Assembly (NCBI GenBank): GCA_030529365.1
Contig: JAUMXB010000001.1
Location: 186,001-250,000 of the forward strand
From: Cardiobacteriaceae bacterium
GTDB taxonomy: Bacteria > Pseudomonadota > Gammaproteobacteria > Cardiobacteriales > Cardiobacteriaceae
Direction of reading: 5' to 3'
Length of the DNA stretch: 64,000 nucleotides
Part shown: in pieces, positions 47,176 to 57,805 of the stretch
How positions within the stretch are numbered: position 1 is the first letter of the stretch
Layout of the letters: every line of letters begins with the position of its first letter
Notes under the pieces: model-generated
What the model was told of the DNA's origin: nothing
The model's database searches: none
What the model saw: the letters and a program-made list of their open reading frames with translations, nothing else
Made by a program: the position numbers and the translations under genes

Positions 47176-48134
47176 CAGCGGATGCCGTCACCGATGCGGC
47201 CGCACTGGCCGCGCCCCATGATGCAATCGGAGTTCATCCAGATCACCAGCGCCTTGCCGACGACATTTTCATCCGGCACAAAGCCCCAGTAGCGGCTGTC
47301 CTGCGAGTTGTCGCGGTTGTCGCCCATCACGAAATACTGGCCTTCGGGAATGACCACTTCGCCGCGCAGGCGTACGCGCTGCCCCTCGTTCGCGCTGAGC
47401 TGGATGGTGTGGCTGCGGCTGCCCAGCGTTTCGCGAAAGACGTCGAAATCGCCGAGCTTCTCCACGAATTCCACCGGCTGCTCCTGGTCGTTGATCCACA
47501 CCCGCCCGGCATCGACGCGCATCTTGTCGCCGGGCACGGCGACCACGCGCTTGATGTAATTCAGGCTTTCATTGGGCGGATAGCGGAAAACGATGACATC
47601 GCCGCGCTCCACCTTGCCAGTTTCGATGATTTTGGTGCGCAGCACCGGCAGGCGCACGCCATAGGCGTATTTGCTGGTGAGGATGAAATCGCCGGCGTAG
47701 AGTGTCGGTTCCATCGAGCCGGAAGGGATGCGGAAAGGTTCGTACAAAAACGAGCGCACAAACCACACGGCAAAGAGAATCCAGAACATGCCGGAGAAAA
47801 ATTCGATGAATTTTTCCAGCGGATAGACGGGGCGCTTGACCCAGTGCAGCTGATGCCCGGAAAGCGCCACATTGTTGGCAAGCGCTTCGCGGGTATTTTC
47901 CAGAAAAGGCCGGTATTTTTTCTTGATGCCGTTGCGCTCGGCCTGCTCGAGGCGCATGTAGTAGTCCTGGCGGTCGGTGGCATCGGCGTCCCCGCTTTTC
48001 AGGCGCTTCAGGAGGCGCTTGCGTTCGCCGGCAAACGTGAAAGCATCAATCAGGTAAAAAACAAGGCAGACGACCACGGCAAGCGTGAGAATCAGCTCGA
48101 AATGAGTCATGAAGGCTTCAAGAAGATTCTGCAT
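47175..48134 (-). CDS. lepB: Signal peptidase I
   Basis: 319 aa with two N-terminal membrane helices (about 10-28 and 106-124) and a periplasmic catalytic domain. The nucleophile is in IPSGSMEPTLYAGD and the general-base lysine in NYIKRVVAVPGDKM; YFVMGDNRDNSQDSRYWGFV is box E. It cleaves signal peptides of exported proteins. It lies one base downstream of lepA. Confidence 0.96.
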   Translation of the reverse strand: MQNLLEAFMTHFELILTLAVVVCLVFYLIDAFTFAGERKRLLKRLKSGDADATDRQDYYMRLEQAERNGIKKKYRPFLENTREALANNVALSGHQLHWVKRPVYPLEKFIEFFSGMFWILFAVWFVRSFLYEPFRIPSGSMEPTLYAGDFILTSKYAYGVRLPVLRTKIIETGKVERGDVIVFRYPPNESLNYIKRVVAVPGDKMRVDAGRVWINDQEQPVEFVEKLGDFDVFRETLGSRSHTIQLSANEGQRVRLRGEVVIPEGQYFVMGDNRDNSQDSRYWGFVPDENVVGKALVIWMNSDCIMGRGQCGRIGDGIR

Positions 48135-49940
<1,806 letters not shown>

Positions 49941-50136
49941 GTAGTTGCTGGTCTGTCTGGGGCAATCGGATGCCGGTGGTCGAAACAAAGGGCGGCATTA
50001 TAGCGGCCGCCCCCGAAAATTCATAACGAATCCTTGCGCAAACGTCGGAACGCAACGCCATGACATCGCGACAAGATGCCTGACGCGCGTGACCTTGCCG
50101 CCTTGTATCGCCAACTTGCCAACCCGAGGAAAAACC

Positions 50137-50280
50137 ATGAAAAATCTTCTTGGCGACACTATCGCCATCATCCACGGCACAGCGCAAATCCGCGACGGCC
50201 AAACCCTTGCCGTGCGCTGGAGCGCCGTAAAGGTCGAAACGCGCGGCTGGCAGTTCGACAGCATTAAAGTCACCCAATAA
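50137..50280 (+). CDS. Putative 47-residue protein
   Basis: A short frame, MKNLLGDTIAIIHGTAQIRD onward, behind a good ribosome site (GAGGA, eight bases). The composition is balanced and looks like a small beta-rich protein. No family is recognised, and no neighbour suggests a role. It could be spurious. Confidence 0.35.
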   Translation: MKNLLGDTIAIIHGTAQIRDGQTLAVRWSAVKVETRGWQFDSIKVTQ

Positions 50281-50293
50281 CACAAATCATCTT

Positions 50294-50380
50294 GAAATAA
50301 TCATTTTTTACCATCAATAAGCGCTTGTTGCGATAAAAAATCATCATAACAAGCGTTTTTCATGATAAAAAATACCATCC
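50294..50380. repeat. AAGCGCTT intergenic element, copy 19 (two cores, TCATCAT linker)
   Basis: Cores AAGCGCTT (50319-50326) and AAGCGTTT (50351-50358), 32 bp apart, with linker GATAAAAAATCATCATAAC. Arms are AATAATCATTTTTTACCA and TGATAAAAAATACCAT. Confidence 0.9.
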
Positions 50381-50442
50381 TCTTTGCAGCGTGGCATTCC
50401 TGGCGTCATCACGCTACACTTCGCCCTTTTTCGGGTCATCCC

Positions 50443-51132
50443 ATGTTCACATACGCCTTGCGCCAGACCATTCCCGTTTTCATGGGCTATATTCCGCTCG
50501 GCATCGCCTTTGCCGTCTATTGGTCGCAGCAAGGGTTGCCGTGGTGGGGCGCGCTGCTCGCAAGTCTGGTGCTCTATGCCGGGTCAATGCAGTTCCTGCT
50601 CGTGGGATTGCTGGCGAGCGGCGTTGATATTGCCGCGGTGGCAGTGGCAGCGCTGGCCGTCAACCTGCGCCATGCCTTCTATGGCCTTTCCTATCCCGCG
50701 CAGGCCTTTGCCGGCCATCCCGTCGCGCTGTCCTATGCGGTATTTTCGCTCACTGACGAGGCCTATTCGCTGGTCTCGCAATACGACAAAAACACCGATT
50801 ACCGCAAAATCGTCCTGATGCAGGCGCTTTGCCACAGCTACTGGATACTGGGCACCATTCTGGGGCTGGCGCTCGGCGCCTTGCTGCCGCCGCAGGTGGT
50901 GGGCTTCGATTTTGCGCTGGCCGCGCTCTTTGTCGTGCTTGCGCAAAACCATTATTACCGGCGCGAACGCCGCCCGCTGCTTTTGCTCGGCGCCGCCGCC
51001 ATTGCGCTTGCCCTCGTGCTCGTGCATCTGCAATGGCTCAATCCCCGGCAGACGCTTGCCGTTGCCATCGCGCTGCTGCTCGTCATGCTCTTTTTCGTGC
51101 CGCGCGCGCCATTCATGGAGGAAAAGCCGTGA
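50443..51132 (+). CDS. azlC: Branched-chain amino-acid exporter, large subunit (AzlC/BrnF/YgaZ family)
   Basis: 229 aa membrane protein. It shows FMGYIPLGIAFAVYWSQQG, LYAGSMQFLLVGLLASG, AALAVNLRHAFYGLSY and the acidic loop FSLTDEAYSLVS, all typical of AzlC. With AzlD it exports valine, leucine, isoleucine or methionine in characterised systems. Its stop overlaps the azlD GTG start. ATG 50443 was chosen because the frame upstream of it runs into an intergenic element. Confidence 0.9.
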   Translation: MFTYALRQTIPVFMGYIPLGIAFAVYWSQQGLPWWGALLASLVLYAGSMQFLLVGLLASGVDIAAVAVAALAVNLRHAFYGLSYPAQAFAGHPVALSYAVFSLTDEAYSLVSQYDKNTDYRKIVLMQALCHSYWILGTILGLALGALLPPQVVGFDFALAALFVVLAQNHYYRRERRPLLLLGAAAIALALVLVHLQWLNPRQTLAVAIALLLVMLFFVPRAPFMEEKP

Positions 51133-51452
51133 ACCACAGCTATCTCATTGCCGCGATTGCCGTTTCTGCCGCCATCACCATTGCCTTGCGCGCCTTTCCT
51201 TTCGTGCTGGTGAAAATCGCGCATCGCCATCAGGCGCTTTTCGCCTTCCTCGGCGCCGTCATGCCGCCCGGCATCATGGCCATTCTCGCCATTTACGCCA
51301 TCACCACCCTGCACTGGCAAGGCGCGCGCGCCGCCGTGAGCCTCATCGCCCTGCTCGTGCTGGTCGCGCTCGAACACCGCCTGCGCCAGCCGGTGATCAG
51401 CCTGTGCACCGCACTGGTGCTCTATGTGGCCGGGCAAAGCATGCTTGCATAA
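51129..51452 (+). CDS. azlD: Branched-chain amino-acid exporter, small subunit (AzlD/BrnE/YgaH family)
   Basis: 107 aa with four hydrophobic helices, GTG start overlapping the azlC stop (GTGA). ALRAFPFVLV and LFAFLGAVMPPGIMAILAIY are AzlD signatures. It is the obligate partner of AzlC. Confidence 0.88.
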   Translation: MNHSYLIAAIAVSAAITIALRAFPFVLVKIAHRHQALFAFLGAVMPPGIMAILAIYAITTLHWQGARAAVSLIALLVLVALEHRLRQPVISLCTALVLYVAGQSMLA

Positions 51453-51545
51453 GACTTTCTGGCCGCGTATGGCAGCAACCTGCGCTCTTTCGCCGCAGGC
51501 GGTTTTGAGCAGGGCTTGCAGGATGGTCCCTTGCCCAAAGCAGAA

Positions 51546-51637
51546 TGAGAAAATTTCTCACCAACAAGCGCTTGTCACGGTAAATCTTCTCGCAATAAGC
51601 GCTTGTTGATGGTAAAAATACGCCATTTTTACAGAAA
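51546..51637. repeat. AAGCGCTT intergenic element, copy 20 (two cores)
   Basis: Cores 51566-51573 and 51597-51604, 31 bp apart, linker GGTAAATCTTCTC. The left arm is a TGAGAAAATTTCTCA palindrome; the right arm is GGTAAAAATACGCCATTTTT. It lies between convergent genes. Confidence 0.92.
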
Positions 51638-51660
51638 ACATGAAAATATTCAGATTATCG

Positions 51661-53187
51661 TCACAAACCGATAATCTGCTTGCCTTCGGGATAACTCACG
51701 GAATAGCCGTGTTCCAGCTGCCAGCGTTCGCCATCCTGCAACGGCTTCTGCCAGTACACCAGCCCTTTCACGCCCTCGGCATCGCTGGATTCCGGCATTT
51801 GCGGCCATGACGGCTTGACCACGATATCTTTCTCGCCAGCCACCGGCAATTGCGCATAAATCCGCGTTTCCTGGGTGCTGCCGCTGTGGTTGGTTACCTC
51901 GATGCGCGAAGCGTAATCCATCACGTTTTCGCGCACGATCAATCCCTTGCTGTCCTTGTAATCGGAAGGATAATGCTGGCTGACCTTGAACTGGATATCC
52001 TCGCCGAAACTCAGGTTGAGCGTCTCGCCGCCAGCCCAGGCACGCGGCATCGTGCGCTTGGCCACCAGGGCGCCGTCGCGGTACACCTGCACTTCGCCCG
52101 GCACAAACGCACGCGTTTCCGGCAAGGCAAATTCCGCCATCACCAAAGCGCTTTCCGGCTTGCCCCAGGTATAAACCGCACGGTAAATCTTTGCTTGCGC
52201 CTCTCCCGAACCATACGCGACCAGCGTCTGGCTTGCGCCCCCAGGCACGCTGTAACGCCCGGGCAACGAGATTTCACGCACCGAACCCTGCGCTTCCGGT
52301 AACGGCGGTTCAGGCGATTTGCCCGGCGCGAGCGTGGCCGGAAGCTCCAGCGCCGCCAGCGCGCGTTCCTGCAAATGCGGCCTGGCTTCGCCCAGGCGCA
52401 AAGTCAGCGGATGGAAGGGCGGCTTGTCCGCATCTTCCGCGGCAATCAGCGCCAGCTTCAGCTGCACGTTGTCAAAATCCATGCCGCTTTGCTGGGTAAT
52501 CGCGGCCTCCGCCTGCCAGCTTACTTTCTTCTCCTTGCTCGACAGCGACAAGCGCATGCGAGGCTGCCAGAAAACTTCCTGCGTCTGCTCGCGCCACTGC
52601 ACCGTGACCAGTCCCGGCTCGTCAACCACCACGTCCAGCACCACGGCCAGCGGCAACTTGTCCGCATTGCCTTCCCAGCTCTCGATGGCATTGGCGCGCC
52701 TCAGCGCCCGCTCGGCTTCCAGATGGCGATGCGCGAGGATCTTATGCTCATCCGCCAGATGCGCCAGCATGGTCCTGCTTTCTTCCAGATTGCCCTCCGG
52801 CCGCTCCAGACGCCTTGCCCAGGCCGCCGCCAGGCGCTCGTTGTCATCCAGCGCACGACGCGAATTTTCCAGACGCAGACGCGCTGCCGTTACCCGCTCG
52901 GCCTCATTGGAAATCAGCGCGTTATCATCGGGACGCAACGACTGGCTCAGCACCTGCGCGCCGCTCACCATCACGTCACCGCTCTCTCCCGCCCCTTGCA
53001 ACGGCCCGGCAAGCCAAATGCGGTGCGGCCCCGCTTCCTTGATTTCAATCTGCGTCTGCCGCAGCACATCGGCATGGCGCGGATAAAGCGTCGCAGAAAT
53101 CACCTGCAAAGGCGGATGAAAATCAGCGGCCTGCGCAGCCAGCATGGGCAAAAAGCACAAAACCCATCCGTAACGCATCGTCGTCAT
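51661..53187 (-). CDS. DUF4139 domain-containing protein (MuiA-like)
   Basis: 508 aa with a signal peptide (MTTMRYGWVLCFLPMLAAQA). Its order is an N-terminal beta region (VISATLYPRHADVLRQTQIE), a helical coiled-coil segment (about 95-165, ERVTAARLRLENSRRALDDN), then the DUF4139 domain with WQPRMRLSLSSKEKKVSWQA. The layout of N-terminal domain, coiled coil and DUF4139 is that of the mucoidy-inhibitor-like group; a biochemical role is unknown. Its start overlaps the dehydrogenase stop (ATGA). Confidence 0.78.
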   Translation of the reverse strand: MTTMRYGWVLCFLPMLAAQAADFHPPLQVISATLYPRHADVLRQTQIEIKEAGPHRIWLAGPLQGAGESGDVMVSGAQVLSQSLRPDDNALISNEAERVTAARLRLENSRRALDDNERLAAAWARRLERPEGNLEESRTMLAHLADEHKILAHRHLEAERALRRANAIESWEGNADKLPLAVVLDVVVDEPGLVTVQWREQTQEVFWQPRMRLSLSSKEKKVSWQAEAAITQQSGMDFDNVQLKLALIAAEDADKPPFHPLTLRLGEARPHLQERALAALELPATLAPGKSPEPPLPEAQGSVREISLPGRYSVPGGASQTLVAYGSGEAQAKIYRAVYTWGKPESALVMAEFALPETRAFVPGEVQVYRDGALVAKRTMPRAWAGGETLNLSFGEDIQFKVSQHYPSDYKDSKGLIVRENVMDYASRIEVTNHSGSTQETRIYAQLPVAGEKDIVVKPSWPQMPESSDAEGVKGLVYWQKPLQDGERWQLEHGYSVSYPEGKQIIGL

Positions 53188-54128
53188 ACTTGTCCTTTGC
53201 CTTCAATGAAAGCGGAAACCTTTGCGCACAGCAGCGACCACAGCTTGCGCTGCGCGCCCTCGCTCGCCCAGGCGTTGTGCGGCGTATAGATCACCCGTTC
53301 ATGATGACGGATACGCCAGAGCGCATCCTCCGCCGGCAACGGTTCGCTGTCGAACACATCACTCACGTAACCGAGCAATGCCCCCTCTTCAATCCCCTGC
53401 GCCACGGCCTCGCCATCCACCACGCCGCCGCGCGCCATGTTGACGAGCAGCGGACGCCGTTCCATCAGGGCAATCGTCTCGCGGTTGATCAGATGGCGGG
53501 TCTTTTCCGTGAGAGGACAATGCAGGCTGACAATATCCGCCTGCGCCAGCGCCGCTTCAAAGGCAACATATTCCGCGCTGCGCGGCGCCATGCCCCGCTG
53601 CTCCGCCCACAGCACTTCCATGCCGAAAGCCCGAGCAATGGCGCTGACCCGCCGGCCGATATTGCCGGCGCCAATCACCGTCATCACCTTACCCGCCACA
53701 TCCAGCACCGGCACTTCATTCAGGGTAAAGCGGCCATCGCGCTGCCAGCCGCCATCCTCAACCGCGCGGTGATAAGGCTTCAGGCCGCGCATCGCCGCCA
53801 GAATGCCCATCCAGGTATGTTCGGGAACGCTTTCCGTCGAATAATCCGCGACATTCTGCACGGCAATGCCGCGCGCCTCGCAGGCAGCAACATCGACATT
53901 GTTCACGCCGGTCGCGCAAACCTGCACCAGCTTGAGCGCCGGCAGTGCATCAATTATGGCCTTGTCCAGCACGACCTTGTTGGTCAGCGCGATATCCGCG
54001 CCGCGCAAACGCGCGACGACCTCATCCGCGCTTGTCGCCTGATGCACCACCCATTCGCGGATTCCCGGCGGCGCCGGCAAGTCAAGCGTGGCGGAAAATG
54101 TATTGCGGTCCAGAAACACGGCTTTCAT
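53184..54128 (-). CDS. D-2-hydroxyacid dehydrogenase (glycerate dehydrogenase-like)
   Basis: 314 aa. The NAD-binding loop is VIGAGNIGRRVSAIARAFGM. Catalytic residues lie in LVNMARGGVVD (Arg), VFDSEPL (Glu) and TPHNAWAS (His). The substrate region VCATGVNNVDVAACEARGI resembles glycerate/hydroxypyruvate reductases (HprA). The substrate is inferred only. It is coupled to the DUF4139 gene downstream. Confidence 0.87.
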   Translation of the reverse strand: MKAVFLDRNTFSATLDLPAPPGIREWVVHQATSADEVVARLRGADIALTNKVVLDKAIIDALPALKLVQVCATGVNNVDVAACEARGIAVQNVADYSTESVPEHTWMGILAAMRGLKPYHRAVEDGGWQRDGRFTLNEVPVLDVAGKVMTVIGAGNIGRRVSAIARAFGMEVLWAEQRGMAPRSAEYVAFEAALAQADIVSLHCPLTEKTRHLINRETIALMERRPLLVNMARGGVVDGEAVAQGIEEGALLGYVSDVFDSEPLPAEDALWRIRHHERVIYTPHNAWASEGAQRKLWSLLCAKVSAFIEGKGQV

Positions 54129-54278
54129 GGCAATCTCCCCGAAAACAAGCCGCCAAGACTAACGGGAAGCCCGGCAATAGGCAAGCCTTCACCGCGCCTG
54201 TGCGCAATCACGCAAAATCTATCGGGAAATATTGTGCCGCCATTTGCAATGCCATGAATTGAACCATTGGGCAAAAAA

Positions 54279-54334
54279 AGCCGCATTGGCGGCTTGAGAA
54301 AGTATTCCATAAAAAAGGGACAATCCGTTGTCCC
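54279..54334 (-). terminator. Two tandem terminators downstream of marC
   Basis: On the minus strand, the first is GGGACAA/TTGTCCC followed by six T (54311-54334). The second is AAGCCGC/GCGGCTT followed by a T-run (54274-54295). They close the marC transcript. The rest of the 348-bp gap (54129-54476) holds no gene. Confidence 0.75.
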
Positions 54335-54476
54335 GTCAAATATCTTCCTGATGCTTTGCATTAAATCATTTGCAATCGTATTGCGCAAGTCCTTGTTCAG
54401 ATTTTTTTCTCAAAATACATTTTATTCCATGCAAACCGAATGAACCATTTTATTCAAACGAACGTTTTGATGGAGT

Positions 54477-55067
54477 CTATCCAATAATCGATTTGATGGC
54501 ATCCAGCATCATTTGCACGGCCACCGATATCAGAATCATGCCCATCAGGCGCTCTATCGCCTTCAACCCGCGATTGCCAAGCAGTTTGAACAGGATTTGC
54601 GAGGCCAGCAGAATCACCAGCGTGACTGACCAGGCCATCATCAGGGCCAGAAACCAGCGCATCGAATGGCCGGGATCGTTTTCCACCAGCAGGATGAGAG
54701 TGGCCAGCAATGAAGGCCCCGCCACCAGCGGAATGGCGAGCGGCACGATAAAGGGTTCGCCGTCCACATCGTCGTCGCCCATGACAGCCGCGCCACGCAA
54801 CGGGAAAATCATGCGGATCGCAATAATCATCAGCACCAGCGCGCCACCAATGGCCACCGCCTCGCGTGACAGGCTCAGCGTGCGCAATATCGTCGGCCCC
54901 GAGAAAAGGAAAAGCAGCATGACGCCAAGGGCAATCAGCATTTCGCGCACGATGATCAGCGAGCGCCGCTTCGGTGTCACCTGCTTCAATACGGACAGAA
55001 AAATGGGAATGTTCCCAAGAGGATCCATAATCAAGAACAGCGTTACTGCCACAGCCAGCGTATCCAA
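54477..55067 (-). CDS. MarC-family membrane protein (YhgN-like), TTG start
   Basis: 196 aa with six hydrophobic helices. The start DTLAVAVTLFLIMDPLGNIP is the MarC/YhgN hallmark. The initiation codon is inferred to be TTG at 55067: an AGGAG ribosome site lies seven bases upstream, and the resulting length equals YhgN. No ATG precedes the conserved sequence in frame. The family is an inner-membrane group of uncertain transport function. Confidence 0.85.
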   Translation of the reverse strand: MDTLAVAVTLFLIMDPLGNIPIFLSVLKQVTPKRRSLIIVREMLIALGVMLLFLFSGPTILRTLSLSREAVAIGGALVLMIIAIRMIFPLRGAAVMGDDDVDGEPFIVPLAIPLVAGPSLLATLILLVENDPGHSMRWFLALMMAWSVTLVILLASQILFKLLGNRGLKAIERLMGMILISVAVQMMLDAIKSIIG

Positions 55068-55187
55068 TCCGCATCTCCTGTACAAAAAACGGGCGGTATC
55101 TTCGCATTGCGCGCCGGCAAAGTAAAATACTGTCCATCTTTCTTCTGCGCTGCACTATAATCCACACTTTTTCCGGGAATCTCCAAC

Positions 55188-56471
55188 ATGGAAAAACTCT
55201 TTGCCATTCGTGCTCATGGCAGCACTCTCCGCACTGAAATCCTGGCCGGGTTGACCACCTTCCTCACCATGGCCTACATCATCTTCGTCAACCCCAATAT
55301 TTTGGCGCAGGCCGGCATGGATCACGGCGCGGTATTCGTTGCCACCTGCCTTGCCGCCGCCATTGGCTGCTTCATCATGGGCTTTCTTGCCAACCTGCCC
55401 GTCGCGCTCGCGCCCGGCATGGGGCTGAACGCCTTCTTTACCTATACGGTCGTTCTGGAAGGCGGCTATTCCTGGCAAGTAGCGCTCGGCTGCGTTTTCT
55501 TCTCCGGCGTGCTGTTCATCCTGATCAGCCTGTTCAAGATCCGCGAATGGCTGATCAACGCCATTCCCACTACGCTGAAAAAAGGCATTGCCGCCGGTAT
55601 CGGCGCGTTTCTCGCCATCATCGCGCTGCAACAATCGCAAATCATCGTCGATCATCCGGCCACCCTTGTCCACCTCGGCGACATTACCAGCTATGTGCCG
55701 GCGATGACGGTGCTCTGCTTCTTCATGATCATCGGGTTCCAGCATTATCGCGTGCCGGGCGGCGTACTTCTGGCCATTCTCATCATTTCCATGATCGGCA
55801 TTCTCACCGGCCATACCGAATATCGCAGCCTGATTGCCCAGCCGCCCTCGCTGGCGCCGACTTTCATGCAGCTCGATCTCAAGGCCGCCTTTGACCTTTC
55901 CATGATCAGCATTATTTTCGCTTTCTTCTTCGTGGATCTTTTCGACACGGCAGGCACGCTGATCGGCGTGACCGAGCGCGCAGGCCTCATCAAGGACGGC
56001 AAAATTCCCAATTTGAAGCGCGCCCTCCTTGCCGACTCCAGCGCTACGGTGATCGGCGCCGGCCTTGGCACATCGAACACCACCAGCTTTATCGAAAGCG
56101 CCACCGGTGTTGCCGCAGGCGGCCGCACCGGGCTGGTTGCCGTGACCGTCGGCGTGCTGTTCCTGCTTGCCACATTCTTTTCGCCGCTCGCCGGCATGGT
56201 GCCCGGATATGCGACCAACGGTGCCATTCTCTATGTGGCCGTGCTCATGATGTTCCCGCTCTCCGGCATCGACTGGAATGACATCAGCGAAGCCGCGCCA
56301 GTTGCCGTCGCTTTCCTTGGCATGCCGCTTTCCTATTCCATTGCCGAAGGCATCACGCTGGGCTTTATCACCTATACCGTGTGCAAAGTGGTGACCGGGC
56401 AAATCCACCGCATCAACATCAGCGTGTGGGTGATCACGTGGGTTCTGCTCGCCCGCCTCCTTTTCCTGTAA
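55188..56471 (+). CDS. NCS2-family purine permease (AzgA/GhxP type)
   Basis: 427 aa, about 12-14 helices. The AzgA branch of NCS2 is shown by LAGLTTFLTMAYIIFVNPNI, the substrate loop LPVALAPGMGLNAFFTYT, FFFVDLFDTAGTLIGV and GAGLGTSNTTSFIESATGVA. Characterised members import hypoxanthine, guanine or adenine with protons. It stands alone, divergent from marC, and ends in a clear terminator. Confidence 0.9.
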   Translation: MEKLFAIRAHGSTLRTEILAGLTTFLTMAYIIFVNPNILAQAGMDHGAVFVATCLAAAIGCFIMGFLANLPVALAPGMGLNAFFTYTVVLEGGYSWQVALGCVFFSGVLFILISLFKIREWLINAIPTTLKKGIAAGIGAFLAIIALQQSQIIVDHPATLVHLGDITSYVPAMTVLCFFMIIGFQHYRVPGGVLLAILIISMIGILTGHTEYRSLIAQPPSLAPTFMQLDLKAAFDLSMISIIFAFFFVDLFDTAGTLIGVTERAGLIKDGKIPNLKRALLADSSATVIGAGLGTSNTTSFIESATGVAAGGRTGLVAVTVGVLFLLATFFSPLAGMVPGYATNGAILYVAVLMMFPLSGIDWNDISEAAPVAVAFLGMPLSYSIAEGITLGFITYTVCKVVTGQIHRINISVWVITWVLLARLLFL

Positions 56472-56482
56472 GCCGGTCATCA

Positions 56483-56512
56483 AAAAGCCCGTCTGCCAAA
56501 AGACGGGCTTTT
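56483..56512 (+). terminator. Terminator after the purine permease
   Basis: AAAAGCCCGTCT/AGACGGGCTTTT stem with a six-base loop, 12 bp past the stop. Confidence 0.88.
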
Positions 56513-56538
56513 CAAAACTAATATTTTCAAAAAATATC

Positions 56539-56626
56539 GTTTTATTGTTATTTTTTACCAACAACAAGCGCTTATCGTGAGAAAATTTATCACACTAAGC
56601 GCTTAATAATGAGAAATTTTCTCATT
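56539..56626. repeat. AAGCGCTT intergenic element, copy 21 (two cores)
   Basis: Cores 56566-56573 and 56597-56604, 31 bp apart, linker GAGAAAATTTATC. The left arm is TGTTATTTTTTACCA and the right arm TGAGAAATTTTCTCA. It lies between convergent genes. Confidence 0.92.
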
Positions 56627-56699
56627 TCATTCCTTTTCCACTTTCTCCACGATTCGGGCAAGCCGAAAAACGCTCCCGTTTCTGACAATCCCTGCACAC

Positions 56700-57443
56700 T
56701 CAAGACTGCGATGATGCGGCGAGCGTATAAACAAAGCCCGTTTCGCGGGTAATGCGATCGCCAATAATCAGTCGTTCGCCAGCAGGCGGCGGAAGCAGCT
56801 CCGGCCACGGAGAGGGCAGATGCGCGGCAAAGCGCTGGAAATACGCACTCAAGCGGGGATGATCCGGCTCAACCAGATTGTAGATTTGCCCTGGCCGCGG
56901 CGTTTCCAGCAACACGGCGATGGCATGGCAAAGATTGTCGCCGGAAATGAAGTTGAGCATTTTGTCCGGCACTGCCGCCGCGCGCGGCAATGGCCAGCGT
57001 CCGTGGCCATATTGGCCGCCGCTGCGCAGGATGGTCGCCTGGGGATGCTCAAGCACCACCCTTTCTGCCAGCACTAGCGACGACGTACTATCAACCGCGC
57101 TGCTTTCGTCGTAAACGCCGGGCAATGCCGGATAGACGCCAGTGCTGCTGATCATGAGGACTTGCGCGGTACGCGGCAGTTGCGCCACCAGCCGCTGCAT
57201 GTGATGGGGATAGTTGTCGTGCCCGCCAGCACTGGGCGGCAAGGCAATGATGAAGCAGTCTGCCTGCAACAAGGGGGCGGGAAGCGCATCCGTTTCCCAG
57301 CGGTAAGTATGGGTCGGAATCGATAAAAGGCTGCCTGCCGTGGTGGCAAGCAGCCGGTAATGCGGTTGCAGGCGGACAATGAGCTGTTTGCCCAGCCAGC
57401 CGCAACCAATGATGGCGACGACGCAGCGCGCTGCTGTCGTCAT
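56700..57443 (-). CDS. NAD(P)-binding nucleoside-diphosphate-sugar epimerase-like protein
   Basis: 247 aa. The Rossmann start VVAIIGCGWLGKQLIVRL is followed by ADCFIIALPPSAGG, the SDR-like MISSTGVYPALPGVYDESS and LRSGGQYGHGRWPLP. The classical YxxxK pair is not present, so this is an atypical extended-SDR member of the YeeZ-like kind, with no known substrate. Its start overlaps the upstream small membrane protein (ATGA). Confidence 0.75.
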   Translation of the reverse strand: MTTAARCVVAIIGCGWLGKQLIVRLQPHYRLLATTAGSLLSIPTHTYRWETDALPAPLLQADCFIIALPPSAGGHDNYPHHMQRLVAQLPRTAQVLMISSTGVYPALPGVYDESSAVDSTSSLVLAERVVLEHPQATILRSGGQYGHGRWPLPRAAAVPDKMLNFISGDNLCHAIAVLLETPRPGQIYNLVEPDHPRLSAYFQRFAAHLPSPWPELLPPPAGERLIIGDRITRETGFVYTLAASSQS

Positions 57444-57784
57444 TTCTCGCCGCGCAGCCAGCCGACGACAGTGTAATAGAAAATGGCGCTGCCAAAAGCA
57501 CCAAGGAAATAAACGGCGATGACGATGATCCAGTCTATGGGGCCGCCCGCATCATCAAAGCGCGATTCGGAAAGCATTGCCATGACCCAGAGGCCGACAA
57601 TGCCACCAACGATGCCAAAGAGCTGGGAATGGATGAAGCGCTTGAGCACAATGCGCTTTTCCTTGAGAAGCAGACCAAAGAACAGCAAGGTGAGCAGCAG
57701 GATGCCAATCAGCAAGGGCCACAGCCAAACGCCCAGCATGCTTTGCAGGATGGCCCACAATGTTTCAAAACCGATACTTTGCAT
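57440..57784 (-). CDS. Small inner-membrane protein of unknown function
   Basis: 114 aa with three hydrophobic helices (about 17-38, 54-72 and 85-108), AAGGAG just before the ATG. It follows the sulfide:quinone reductase gene by 21 bp and overlaps the downstream epimerase-like gene. It may help membrane attachment of the quinone reductase, but this is a guess from position. I do not recognise the family with confidence. Confidence 0.65.
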   Translation of the reverse strand: MQSIGFETLWAILQSMLGVWLWPLLIGILLLTLLFFGLLLKEKRIVLKRFIHSQLFGIVGGIVGLWVMAMLSESRFDDAGGPIDWIIVIAVYFLGAFGSAIFYYTVVGWLRGEK

Positions 57785-57805
57785 TTGTGAAATCTCCTTT
57801 ACGGG

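Noticed and set aside
54125-54388. Minus-strand 87-codon frame before the dehydrogenase gene
   Set aside because: It spans two terminator hairpins, has no ribosome site and resembles no protein.
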